Source: UBA11986 sp031402435
GTDB lineage: Bacteria; Bacteroidota; Ignavibacteria; UBA10030; UBA6906
NCBI GenBank assembly: GCA_031402435.1
Contig: JANNSJ010000069.1
Coordinates: 62,001 to 126,000, forward strand
Reading direction: 5' to 3'
DNA length: 64,000 bases
Below are positions 16,643 to 23,736 of this stretch, in pieces; positions within the stretch are counted from its first letter, which is position 1; each line of letters opens with the position of its first letter. The notes below the pieces were generated by a model. The model saw only the letters and a list, made by a program, of their open reading frames with translations, was not told where the DNA came from and ran no database searches. The translations under genes were made by a program, and so were the position numbers.

Positions 16643-17070
16643 ATGCTCCAAAGATTGTCATCCACACAGATGTATTTCTCGAACATCTGCGTGGGAACAA
16701 GCGCCCTTCGGTACTGCGACAGGCGATGGGGAAGTTCTTTTGCTACGCAACGGTGTTTCAGGCAATAGAACTTTTCTCGTTGGCAGAGTCTGAGAAGGAA
16801 TGTACAGCGATTGAAGATTCGATGTCGGCATTGAAGGTGATGGGATTGAACCCGAAGCAATCACGGAAGTATGGCGTGTTGCTGACTTCTGCGAAACGCC
16901 TGGATACGCTTAATGTGCTTATCGCAGGACTTTGCCTCGAGAGCAAGCTCCCGATACTGACAGACAGGAAAGCGGATTTTAAAGGAGTCAAAGGTCTGGT
17001 TGTTGTGCCAACGAAATTGATTTCCATGTATGAATCGGGACACGAGATTCTGAACGCAGTGTACCATTGA
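16639..17070 (+). CDS. PIN-domain toxin-like protein (VapC type)
   Basis: A 143-residue protein with the spaced acidic residues of PIN ribonucleases: Asp in IHTDVFLEHLRG, Glu in FQAIELF, Asp in LDTLNVLIAG and Asp residues in ILTDRKADF near residue 115. VapC toxins cut RNA, often initiator tRNA. The start is a TTG overlapping the antitoxin stop. Sitting between deoB and two microcompartment genes, with eutN starting 12 bases later, the pair is an unusual passenger of a metabolic operon. It could also have been co-opted as an RNA-processing regulator; no test is possible from sequence alone. Confidence 0.78.
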   Translation: MNAPKIVIHTDVFLEHLRGNKRPSVLRQAMGKFFCYATVFQAIELFSLAESEKECTAIEDSMSALKVMGLNPKQSRKYGVLLTSAKRLDTLNVLIAGLCLESKLPILTDRKADFKGVKGLVVVPTKLISMYESGHEILNAVYH

Positions 17071-17082
17071 AATGAGGCTACC

Positions 17083-17352
17083 ATGATTCTCGGAAAAGTT
17101 GTCGGCACCGTATGGGCAACCCGCAAAGACGAAGAGCTTGTGGGCATGAAGTTCCTGATCGTGAAGCATGTCGATCTCGACTACAAGCTCAAGGATGCGT
17201 TTGTCGTTGCGGTGGATACCGTGCAAGCCGGAGTGGGAGACGTTGTGTTGATGTGCAGCGGCAGTTCAGCGCGCCAAACTGCGCTCACAAAGAACAAACC
17301 CGTGGATGCTGTAATAATGGCCGTCGTGGATAAACTCGATGTTGCCGATTAG
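17083..17352 (+). CDS. EutN/CcmL-family microcompartment vertex protein 1
   Basis: An 89-residue protein of the EutN/CcmL family, which forms pentamers that cap the vertices of bacterial microcompartment shells. The family pattern is clear: ILGKVVGTVWATRKDEELVG, then VAVDTVQAGVGDVVLMCSGS and PVDAVIMAVVDKLD. Length is typical. It starts 12 bases after the PIN gene and is followed 46 bases later by a paralogue. No hexameric shell gene or signature enzyme lies in the window, so the compartment itself must be encoded elsewhere or be minimal. Confidence 0.93.
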   Translation: MILGKVVGTVWATRKDEELVGMKFLIVKHVDLDYKLKDAFVVAVDTVQAGVGDVVLMCSGSSARQTALTKNKPVDAVIMAVVDKLDVAD

Positions 17353-17398
17353 CGTCTAATGACCAATCCACTTTTGACTAATGACTATTGACTAACTT

Positions 17399-17668
17399 AT
17401 GTTTTTCGCGCAAGTCATAGGCACTGTCTGGGCAACACGCAAGGATGAAAGCCTGAAGGGTTTCAAGCTTCAGTTCATTCAGCCGCTCAACAGCAAGCGT
17501 GAGAAATCCGGCGACCCGATCGTAGCCGTTGATACGGTTGGCGCAGGTGTTGGTGAAACAGTCATGTATATTACGGCACGCGAGGCAGTGATTCCTCTGC
17601 CTGTGGAGATGGCTCCCGTTGACGCAAGCATCATCGGCATCGTGGACAAAATTGATTATCGAGATTGA
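17399..17668 (+). CDS. EutN/CcmL-family microcompartment vertex protein 2
   Basis: A second 89-residue EutN/CcmL protein: FAQVIGTVWATRKDESLKG, DPIVAVDTVGAGVGETVMY and PVDASIIGIVDKIDYRD. It keeps the GAGVG loop and the C-terminal VDK. It differs from its neighbour by about half of the residues, so the duplication is old. Two vertex paralogues are frequent in microcompartment loci and may sit at different vertices or bind different partners. The primary sigma factor gene follows after 34 bases. Confidence 0.93.
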   Translation: MFFAQVIGTVWATRKDESLKGFKLQFIQPLNSKREKSGDPIVAVDTVGAGVGETVMYITAREAVIPLPVEMAPVDASIIGIVDKIDYRD

Positions 17669-17702
17669 AGTATAAAGTTACGTGAACTCAGCGAGGTAAT
17701 GA

Positions 17703-18560
17703 ATGGTGAAAATAACCAAGCAGTATACGAATCGGGAGAGCCAGTCGCTCGACAAGTATCTGCAGGAAATTGGTAAAGTTGATCTGTTGAAGTCGGAAGA
17801 GGAAGTCGAGCTTGCGCAGCGGATCAAGAAGGGGGATCAGCGTGCGCTTGAGAAACTCACGAAGGCGAACCTCAGGTTCGTCGTCAGCGTTGCGAAGCAG
17901 TATCAGAACCAGGGGTTGTCTCTCGGTGACTTGATCAACGAGGGAAACCTCGGACTCATCAAGGCGGCCAAACGGTTCGATGAAACCCGCGGCTTCAAGT
18001 TCATCTCGTATGCGGTGTGGTGGATCCGTCAGTCGATCCTGCAGGCGCTCGCAGAACAGTCACGCATTGTGCGTTTGCCGCTCAACCGTGTCGGTGCGCT
18101 GAACAAGATCGGCAAGGCATTCAGTACGCTTGAGCAGGAGTTCGAGCGTGAGCCGAGCGCCAGTGAGCTTGCTGAAGAGCTGGACATGTCGCTCTTCGAA
18201 GTATCGGATACGCTCAAAATCTCCGGGCGCCATCTTTCGATGGATGCGCCATTCGCGCAGGGCGAAGACAACCGTTTGCTGGACGTTATCCAGGACGAGC
18301 GCCAACCTGCGCCGGACTCCGAGTTGATGAAAGAATCGCTCAGCCGCGAGGTGGAGCGTGCATTGTCCACGCTGAGTGAACGCGAGGCGGAAGTCATCCG
18401 TTTGTATTTTGGACTTGGTCGTGAACACTCGTTGACACTTGAAGAGATTGGTGAGAAATTCAAGCTCACCCGTGAGCGCGTACGGCAGATTAAGGAAAAA
18501 GCCATCCGCAGGCTGCGCCATGCATCGCGAAGCAAGCAATTGAGGGCGTATTTAGGATAG
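17703..18560 (+). CDS. rpoD: Primary sigma factor, short RpoD/SigA type
   Basis: A 285-residue sigma-70 protein lacking region 1.1, as is usual for Bacteroidota and Chlorobiota primary sigma factors. Region 1.2 (SLDKYLQEIG), region 2 (NLRFVVSVAKQYQNQGL then LGDLINEGNLGLIKA, FKFISYAVWWIRQSILQAL), region 3 and region 4 (LTLEEIGEKFKLTRERVRQI) are all intact. It should direct RNA polymerase to housekeeping promoters; the TTGnnn-17-TAnnTT sites listed in this window are candidates. ATG follows GAGG. A terminator follows at 18590. Confidence 0.97.
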   Translation: MVKITKQYTNRESQSLDKYLQEIGKVDLLKSEEEVELAQRIKKGDQRALEKLTKANLRFVVSVAKQYQNQGLSLGDLINEGNLGLIKAAKRFDETRGFKFISYAVWWIRQSILQALAEQSRIVRLPLNRVGALNKIGKAFSTLEQEFEREPSASELAEELDMSLFEVSDTLKISGRHLSMDAPFAQGEDNRLLDVIQDERQPAPDSELMKESLSREVERALSTLSEREAEVIRLYFGLGREHSLTLEEIGEKFKLTRERVRQIKEKAIRRLRHASRSKQLRAYLG

Positions 18561-18589
18561 TTGTGCTAAGTTGAAGATATGTAATAGAG

Positions 18590-18620
18590 GAGCCTCCCTT
18601 TTACGGAGGCTCTTTCGTTT
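18590..18620 (+). terminator. Terminator after rpoD
   Basis: Perfect 8-bp stem GAGCCTCC (18590-18597) / GGAGGCTC (18605-18612), 7-nt loop, then TTTCGTTT. Confidence 0.75.
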
Positions 18621-18666
18621 CGTGTGTCCGACGAGTTGTGTGGACTTCATGCGCAGACCAATCCAT

Positions 18667-19425
18667 TTAAGTTGTGAGCTTGAAGGCAATATCGGGGATT
18701 GAGTACAGTTTGGATTTGACCATCCGCTTCACAAATCCAAGGCGGGCGAACTCGTTCTTAAAACGTCGAAAATCACTGTACTTCATTCTCGGGTCAAAGA
18801 TGATTTCATCAAAAAGAGATAGTGGATCAACTGGGAAGCTGAAAATGTCGGTGCTGTTCCTACCTTCTACATCATGATAGATGATACGGACTTCGTGCTC
18901 GTATGAAAACGGAAACCTCTTGAACAGTAACGATTGTGCTTGACCACGTCCTGTCGAGTCAAGGACAAGGCTGGTCAGTGTACGACTATCTTCCAAAAGA
19001 TCTTGGACTTCTTTTTTCCGCAAGTACCGGACTCTTCCAATGAAGCATTGAATTGCCTTAAATTTTCCCATAGCCCCGTAAAGAGCGGAAAGAAGTCGAA
19101 TCGGCGTTGTCTTGACCTTTACCCCATCCCCCTCAGGAGCGTAAACTCGCCAATGTGCCTCACTCTCCTTTGTGAAAGTCCAACATTGGCCGTATAACTT
19201 GTCTCTTGAAGCAAACAAGATCTTCTCACCATTTGGAAGTTCCCCGGTGGCATTCATGAGAAAGTTCTCAAACGGATCATTCCACTTATGTGGCCTTACA
19301 AGCGCCAACGTTTTGTTCTGAATTATCTCAAGAAGTCTCTTGGCAGTCATAGTTCTATAGATCGGGGCATCCTGTTCCTTTTTTGTCAAGTCAATGAAAT
19401 TACGACTCGGTAGCATAGCGATCAT
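18667..19425 (-). CDS. DUF2971-family protein
   Basis: About 252 residues from the ATG at 19425, which has AGAGGAAAAGG just upstream; the frame is open further to 19530 but would overlap the upstream gene. DUF2971 landmarks are present: YRTMTAKRLLEIIQNKTLAL, RPHKWNDPFENFL, GQCWTFTKESEAHWRVY and FPFSYEHEVRIIYHD. The function of the family is not established; members often occur in accessory regions and some near defence genes. It lies 31 bases after a membrane-anchored unknown on the same strand. The pair is on the opposite strand to both flanking units and is probably an accessory insertion. Confidence 0.82.
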   Translation of the reverse strand: MIAMLPSRNFIDLTKKEQDAPIYRTMTAKRLLEIIQNKTLALVRPHKWNDPFENFLMNATGELPNGEKILFASRDKLYGQCWTFTKESEAHWRVYAPEGDGVKVKTTPIRLLSALYGAMGKFKAIQCFIGRVRYLRKKEVQDLLEDSRTLTSLVLDSTGRGQAQSLLFKRFPFSYEHEVRIIYHDVEGRNSTDIFSFPVDPLSLFDEIIFDPRMKYSDFRRFKNEFARLGFVKRMVKSKLYSIPDIAFKLTT

Positions 19426-19456
19426 AGCGCCTTTTCCTCTCACATCAATCTTTCGT

Positions 19457-20146
19457 CTATAGTCGTTGGAGCTTAAATAAAATATGGCCATCTGTAGTGT
19501 TGTACATCCATAGTTCCAAAGGTTCGACAAGGATCATGCACTTATATCTCTTTAGAAAATCCAATCTCTTGTAGGACAGCATTTTGGTAGGGTTAGCTGC
19601 ATGAGCAACTTTGCAGATTACCAACATTCCGAGAGATGGTTTCATGGCCCTTGCTGTAGCGATGTCCATTCGGCTTCCGATTACGAGCCCAAAGGGAAAC
19701 TTGTCATCAGAGCCATCAAACGAAAGACTCCAAATCCATGGCGGGTTTTGTTGCACTATCCACTGGCTTGGTTCTCGATCGTAGAACTCAATGTCTTGTT
19801 CCACCCACATCATCTGTTTGTCAGCATCATATGTTGTCTTTGATGGTATCCTGAATGCAAGAAGGCTCCTTCTTCTGATTGTGCCATACATGATTTGATC
19901 AGATTCCCCTTCAAGTCGTTGTTGGAATTGCGCACTCGTCTCAAATTCACCTCTGGGGCTCATAACATTCTCTCTGAGAGCCAAATACATGCGTTTGATA
20001 CTATGTCCTTTGAAATCAGCGCCGATATTATCAGTTGCAGAGTCAAAAGGTGACGAAAGAAACTGCTCTTCGCGCTTTTTATTTAGGTAAGCCCGGACGA
20101 TCAAAGCAGCGACGATTAGTCCGAAGACTACATAGAAAACACTCAT
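19457..20146 (-). CDS. Membrane-anchored protein of unknown function
   Basis: A 229-residue protein with one N-terminal membrane helix (VFYVVFGLIVAALIVRAYL) and then a hydrophilic domain. After the segment SPRGEFETSAQFQQRLEGES, residues about 90-229 look like a mixed alpha/beta domain with a conserved-looking QNPPWIWSLSF. I recognise no named family; segments like 'RGEFETTAEFQxR' occur in several uncharacterised bacterial proteins. It precedes the DUF2971 gene in what seems a two-gene operon. A role shared with DUF2971 is plausible but unknown. Confidence 0.75.
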   Translation of the reverse strand: MSVFYVVFGLIVAALIVRAYLNKKREEQFLSSPFDSATDNIGADFKGHSIKRMYLALRENVMSPRGEFETSAQFQQRLEGESDQIMYGTIRRRSLLAFRIPSKTTYDADKQMMWVEQDIEFYDREPSQWIVQQNPPWIWSLSFDGSDDKFPFGLVIGSRMDIATARAMKPSLGMLVICKVAHAANPTKMLSYKRLDFLKRYKCMILVEPLELWMYNTTDGHILFKLQRL

Positions 20147-20307
20147 ACTTCTATGTTCTTCCTTCGTTGATAAATAATTTGATATTCAACAATTACTCTT
20201 TCAATTCGTCGCAAGAAACTTGACCGTCCAATATAGTACACCACTCAAGGCTTGTCAAGGCGTTTTGTGGGAGAAACCTCAAGTGGAAACAGAGATTGAA
20301 GATCCCC

Positions 20308-20336
20308 TTGACCTCGCCCCTTTCGTTTCGTATGTT
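20308..20336 (+). promoter_or_regulatory. Possible promoter of the NlpC/P60 lipoprotein gene
   Basis: TTGACC (20308-20313), 17 nt, TATGTT (20331-20336). Transcription would start at about 20343, which is the ATG itself, so the mRNA would be leaderless. Confidence 0.4.
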
Positions 20337-20342
20337 AGAGTC

Positions 20343-20981
20343 ATGAAAGAGTCCGGACATACGAGCCTCCTCATCGTTGGATTGTCATTCATGGTGTGTG
20401 GTTGCTCATCTTCCTCGCCTCGCTTCCGATCTGACGATTCACGCGATAACCGGGTTGAACGCGTCGTTCAAGAGGATGACGAATTCCGATTCGCCTCGAA
20501 GATCAAGGAAGAGACAAAAAAGGAAGACGACAAGAAAGTCGATCTCAAAAGCCTTGAGAAGAAACTCGCCGACAAACCTTCCACCTATTCCAACGTTACT
20601 CCCAACGGCTTGAACCGTGACGCCGTGCTGCTTGATGTTGTGTCGTTTCTTGGTGTGCCGTACCGGTATGGAGGCAACACAAAGAACGGAGTGGATTGTT
20701 CGGGCCTTACGTGCAACGTCTATGATTCCGCAGTCAAGAAGAAACTTCCACGCTCAACGAAAGAGCAATATCAAACAGGATCGCCGGTGATGAAGAGCCA
20801 ACTCCAATTTGGCGATCTCGTTTTCTTTAACACCACGGGACGCAAACCCTCGCACGTCGGCATCTACATCGAAGATGATCTCTTCGTCCACGCGAGTGTT
20901 GTCTCCGGCGTAACGATCTCCTCGCTTGAAAGCACGTACTACAAGAACAGGTATGTCGGGGCGAGAAGAGTCGTGGAATAA
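20343..20981 (+). CDS. NlpC/P60-family cell-wall hydrolase lipoprotein
   Basis: About 212 residues from the ATG at 20343. A lipoprotein signal with lipobox MVCGC lies at residues 17-21, then a charged linker (about 30-80) and an NlpC/P60 domain: the catalytic Cys in GVDCSGLTCNVYD, FGDLVFFNTTGRKPSHVGIY with the catalytic His, and a third polar site near FVHASV. Such enzymes cut peptidoglycan stem peptides, usually D-Glu-mDAP bonds. The open frame reaches back to 20220 by a TTG but that would put the lipobox 60 residues in. A perfect 22-bp palindrome follows its stop. Confidence 0.9.
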   Translation: MKESGHTSLLIVGLSFMVCGCSSSSPRFRSDDSRDNRVERVVQEDDEFRFASKIKEETKKEDDKKVDLKSLEKKLADKPSTYSNVTPNGLNRDAVLLDVVSFLGVPYRYGGNTKNGVDCSGLTCNVYDSAVKKKLPRSTKEQYQTGSPVMKSQLQFGDLVFFNTTGRKPSHVGIYIEDDLFVHASVVSGVTISSLESTYYKNRYVGARRVVE

Positions 20982-21001
20982 ATCCTCTGTAGACTCCACA
21001 T

Positions 21002-21040
21002 CGATTGTTGGTACTGTCCTAGGACAGTACCCGATTGTTG
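21002..21040. promoter_or_regulatory. Perfect 22-bp palindrome flanked by direct repeats, overlapping the def promoter
   Basis: Arms GGTACTGTCC/TA-centre/GGACAGTACC form a perfect palindrome at 21010-21031. The nonamer CGATTGTTG stands on both sides (21002-21010 and 21032-21040). The right copy runs into the -35 element TTGACC at 21038. This is the arrangement of an operator, but it could also be the end hairpin of the preceding gene. Confidence 0.55.
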
Positions 21041-21066
21041 ACCTTTACTCCTTCCTCCCGTATATT
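21038..21066 (+). promoter_or_regulatory. Promoter of def-fmt-phoB-phoR
   Basis: TTGACC (21038-21043), exactly 17 nt, TATATT (21061-21066). The def start is 39 bases on. Confidence 0.7.
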
Positions 21067-21104
21067 CTTGGTGTACATTAATAGAGCACTTTCAGGAGAT
21101 TCGT

Positions 21105-21704
21105 TTGGCGATACTTCCCATCTACACATTCAATCAACCTGTACTCAGGAAAAAAGCAAAGCCCGTCAAGTCAGTTGATAAGGAGTTCATAACATTCGTT
21201 GAGGACATGTTCGAGACGATGCACGTTGCCAACGGCATCGGCCTTGCCGCAAACCAGGTAGGTTCGCTGCAACGTGTGCTGGTGGTGGACATCTCGGATG
21301 TTATGAAGGAGAAGGAAGAATCCGGAGACATTGATGATGATGAGATTCCTCCCGAAGCCAAAGCCCCGCTCGTGATGATCAATCCCGTGGTTCTTTTGGA
21401 AGAAGGGAAATTCGTGATGGAGGAAGGTTGCCTGAGCATCCCTGACATCCGCGAGGAAGTGGCCCGCGCAGAAGCAATCCAGGTGAAATACAAAGATTTG
21501 AAAATGAAAGACCAGGAACTCTTTGCCGATGGCTTGCTTGCCCGTGTGATCCTGCATGAAATTGATCACCTCAACGGTGTACTCTTCATTGATCGCCTTG
21601 GCAAGGTAAAACAGAAACTCCTGAAGGGGCGGCTAAATAAGATTCGCAAGGGTGAGATGGAGGCGAACTATCCGGTTGTGAGTGAGGCTGTTGAAGCAGA
21701 GTAG
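21105..21704 (+). CDS. def: Peptide deformylase
   Basis: A 199-residue deformylase that removes formyl groups from new proteins. The three metal-site motifs are intact: GIGLAANQVG (residues about 45-54), EGCLSIPDIREEV and HEIDHLNGVLFID. An insertion of about 15 acidic residues (KEKEESGDIDDDEIPPEAKA) in the region before VMINP is characteristic of Bacteroidota-type deformylases. The start is TTG behind AGGAG. fmt, which makes the formylated initiator tRNA, follows after a repeat region of about 360 bases. Confidence 0.97.
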   Translation: MAILPIYTFNQPVLRKKAKPVKSVDKEFITFVEDMFETMHVANGIGLAANQVGSLQRVLVVDISDVMKEKEESGDIDDDEIPPEAKAPLVMINPVVLLEEGKFVMEEGCLSIPDIREEVARAEAIQVKYKDLKMKDQELFADGLLARVILHEIDHLNGVLFIDRLGKVKQKLLKGRLNKIRKGEMEANYPVVSEAVEAE

Positions 21705-21706
21705 AC

Positions 21707-22037
21707 GTAGGTCAGACATTTCTGTCTGGCCGCAGAGGGGAAATGGTGATTCTCGGCGGACAGGCCCCCTTTGGCGGGGCAGGCAGGAATGCCTGTCCTA
21801 CAGTTGCATGGTTCGTGTGCAAATCAAGTAGTAGGTCAGACCTGCCCGCTACATTAGAACTCCGCATGGTCAGGCGGGCATTCTTGTCTGACCGCAGAGG
21901 GCAAGTGAATTCCCAGCGGACAGGCAGGAATGCCTGTCCTACAGTTGCATGGTTCGCATGCAAATCGAGTAGTAGGTCAGACCTGCCCGCTACATTAGAA
22001 CTCCGCATGGTCAGGCGGGCATTCTTGTCTGACCGCA
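21707..22037. repeat. 141-bp tandem repeat between def and fmt
   Basis: A unit beginning CAGGCAGGAATGCCTGTCC at 21780 recurs almost exactly at 21921, so the period is 141 bases. The module GTAGGTCAGAC appears at 21707, 21831 and 21972, each followed by GTCTG(A/G)CCGCAG further on; the first copy is shorter and more diverged. Within each unit, GGCAGGAATGCC-like and CTGCCCGC/GCGGGCA segments are palindromic. It resembles dispersed palindromic repeats seen in many environmental genomes. No gene lies in it. Confidence 0.85.
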
Positions 22038-22065
22038 GTGGACAATTGAAACGAAGGAGAACAAC

Positions 22066-22995
22066 GTAGCCACAAACATCGTTTTCATGGGGACGCCCGA
22101 CTTTGCGGTCCCCAGTCTCAAAATACTGATTGACAACGGCTATGAAATCTCCGCCGTTGTCACGGCGCCCGACAAGCCACGCGGGCGCGGCCAGGAGCTT
22201 TCCCCAACTCCCATCAAACAACTCGCCCTTCTACACAACCTTTCCGTTCTTCAGCCCGAGTCTCTCAAAGACCCGGCACTTGTGAGGCACCTGCACAATC
22301 TTAGTCCGGATATCATCGTTGTTGTGGCGTTTCGCATTCTGCCGCCGGATGTCTTCATCCTTCCAAAACTTGGATCGTTCAATCTTCATGCATCGCTTCT
22401 TCCAAAGTACAGAGGCGCAGCGCCCATCAACTGGGCGATCATCAATGGAGAGAAAGAGGCCGGCGTAACGACGTTCTTCCTGCAAGACAAAGTCGACACG
22501 GGCAACATACTGTTGCAGGCAAGAACCCCCATCACCGATGAGGACAATTCAGGAACGATCCATGACAAGCTCGCTGAAATCGGAGCGGAGATTGTTCTTC
22601 ACACCGTCAAGTTGATCGAACAAGGCAAAGCGAATCCGCGCTCTCAGGATGAGTCGCTTTCCTCACCCGCTCCCAAGATCTTCAAAGACGATTGCCGGAT
22701 TCGATGGAACCAGCCTGCGATCAAGATCCACAACTTCATCCGCGGACTTTCTCCTTATCCAGCGGCTTTTACAACACACAAGGGCAAGGTGGTGAAGGTC
22801 TACAAATCCAAAATGCTCGATCAAACATCAAATGGATTGCCCGGCGCCGTTGTTGCAACTCCAACCTCCCTGGCTGTGACGACTGGCGATGTCATGCTTC
22901 AACTTCTCGAACTTCAACAGCAAGGGCGAAAGAAAATGAACGTCGAGGAGTTTCTTCGCGGTTACAAGATTGCGAGTGATGAGAGATTTGAGTAG
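22066..22995 (+). CDS. fmt: Methionyl-tRNA formyltransferase; start codon unclear
   Basis: The protein transfers a formyl group to initiator Met-tRNA. VFMGTPDFAVPSLK, APDKPRGRGQ, the SLLPKYRGAAPINWAI loop and GVTTFFLQDKVDTG are family hallmarks, and the C-terminal oligonucleotide-binding domain is present. The ATG at 22087 falls at the Met of VFMGTPDF, which is internal in the family. A ribosome binding site AAGGAG (22054-22059) is 27 bases before that ATG but 6 bases before an in-frame GTA at 22066 that would give VATNIVFMGTP, the normal N-terminus. Either GTA is used or a GTG has changed to GTA. It precedes phoB by about 40 bases. Confidence 0.93.
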   Translation, partial: VATNIVFMGTPDFAVPSLKILIDNGYEISAVVTAPDKPRGRGQELSPTPIKQLALLHNLSVLQPESLKDPALVRHLHNLSPDIIVVVAFRILPPDVFILPKLGSFNLHASLLPKYRGAAPINWAIINGEKEAGVTTFFLQDKVDTGNILLQARTPITDEDNSGTIHDKLAEIGAEIVLHTVKLIEQGKANPRSQDESLSSPAPKIFKDDCRIRWNQPAIKIHNFIRGLSPYPAAFTTHKGKVVKVYKSKMLDQTSNGLPGAVVATPTSLAVTTGDVMLQLLELQQQGRKKMNVEEFLRGYKIASDERFE

Positions 22996-23037
22996 CTTTG
23001 CGGCGCAAACCTGAAACTCTGAACACAATTCGTACGG

Positions 23038-23733
23038 GTGGTTATGCGAGAGACGATTCTCATTGTTGATGACGAAGCTGACATCCTTGAGATGCTGAAG
23101 TATAACCTTCAGAAGGAAGGCTATGCCGTTCTCACGGCGAAAAATGGAACCACTGCGCTTGAAGAAGTCAAGCGCAATCCCAATCTGGTCCTACTGGACG
23201 TGATGATGCCTGAAATGGATGGCTGGGAAGTATGCCGTCGCATCAAACGCGAGCCAAAGACCGCAGCGATCCCCGTTCTGTTCCTCACCGCAAAGGGGTC
23301 TGAGGTCGATGAGGTCGTTGGATTTGAGCTCGGTGCCGACGACTACATTGTGAAGCCGATAAGTGTGAGAAAGCTGCTTGCGCGAGTAAAGGCAGTGTTG
23401 CGTCGACGGGAAACCTCCAGGAGTGAGGCAGCGACGATGCCTGACATCATCAGGATCGATAAACTTGAGATCAATGTGCCGAATTATACTGTCACTATCG
23501 GCACGAAGGACGTTGCTCTGACAAGAAAAGAGTTCGAAACCCTTGTCTACCTTGTTCAGCATCGTGGCCGCGTGATTTCCAGGGAAGTACTGCTCAATGT
23601 TGTATGGGGGGAGAACGTGCACGTGGTTGATCGAACGGTGGATGTCCACATCAGCAAGGTGCGGGAGAAGCTTGGCAATTACGGGGAGCTTATCGAGACG
23701 GTGAAAGGCGTGGGGTATCGTGTGCGAACTTAA
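23038..23733 (+). CDS. phoB: OmpR/PhoB-family response regulator
   Basis: A 231-residue regulator. The receiver domain has the acidic pocket ILIVDDEAD, the phospho-acceptor in VLLDVMMPEMDG (Asp54), the conserved Thr in FLTAKG and Lys in DDYIVKP. The winged-helix DNA-binding domain follows (about 135-230: LTRKEFETLVYLVQHRGRVI, VDRTVDVHISKVREKLG, TVKGVGYR). The kinase gene starts three bases after the stop. Given the eight phosphate-box promoters within 18 kb downstream and the pst operon, PhoB is the best identity. The start may be the GTG at 23038 or the ATG at 23044. Confidence 0.88.
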   Translation: MVMRETILIVDDEADILEMLKYNLQKEGYAVLTAKNGTTALEEVKRNPNLVLLDVMMPEMDGWEVCRRIKREPKTAAIPVLFLTAKGSEVDEVVGFELGADDYIVKPISVRKLLARVKAVLRRRETSRSEAATMPDIIRIDKLEINVPNYTVTIGTKDVALTRKEFETLVYLVQHRGRVISREVLLNVVWGENVHVVDRTVDVHISKVREKLGNYGELIETVKGVGYRVRT

Positions 23734-23736
23734 GCG

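Noticed and set aside
17353..17398. Repeated TTGACTAATGACTATTGACTAA between the two eutN genes
   Set aside because: TTGACT has no TAnnTT element 17 bases on; the short direct repeats look like chance or slippage rather than a promoter.
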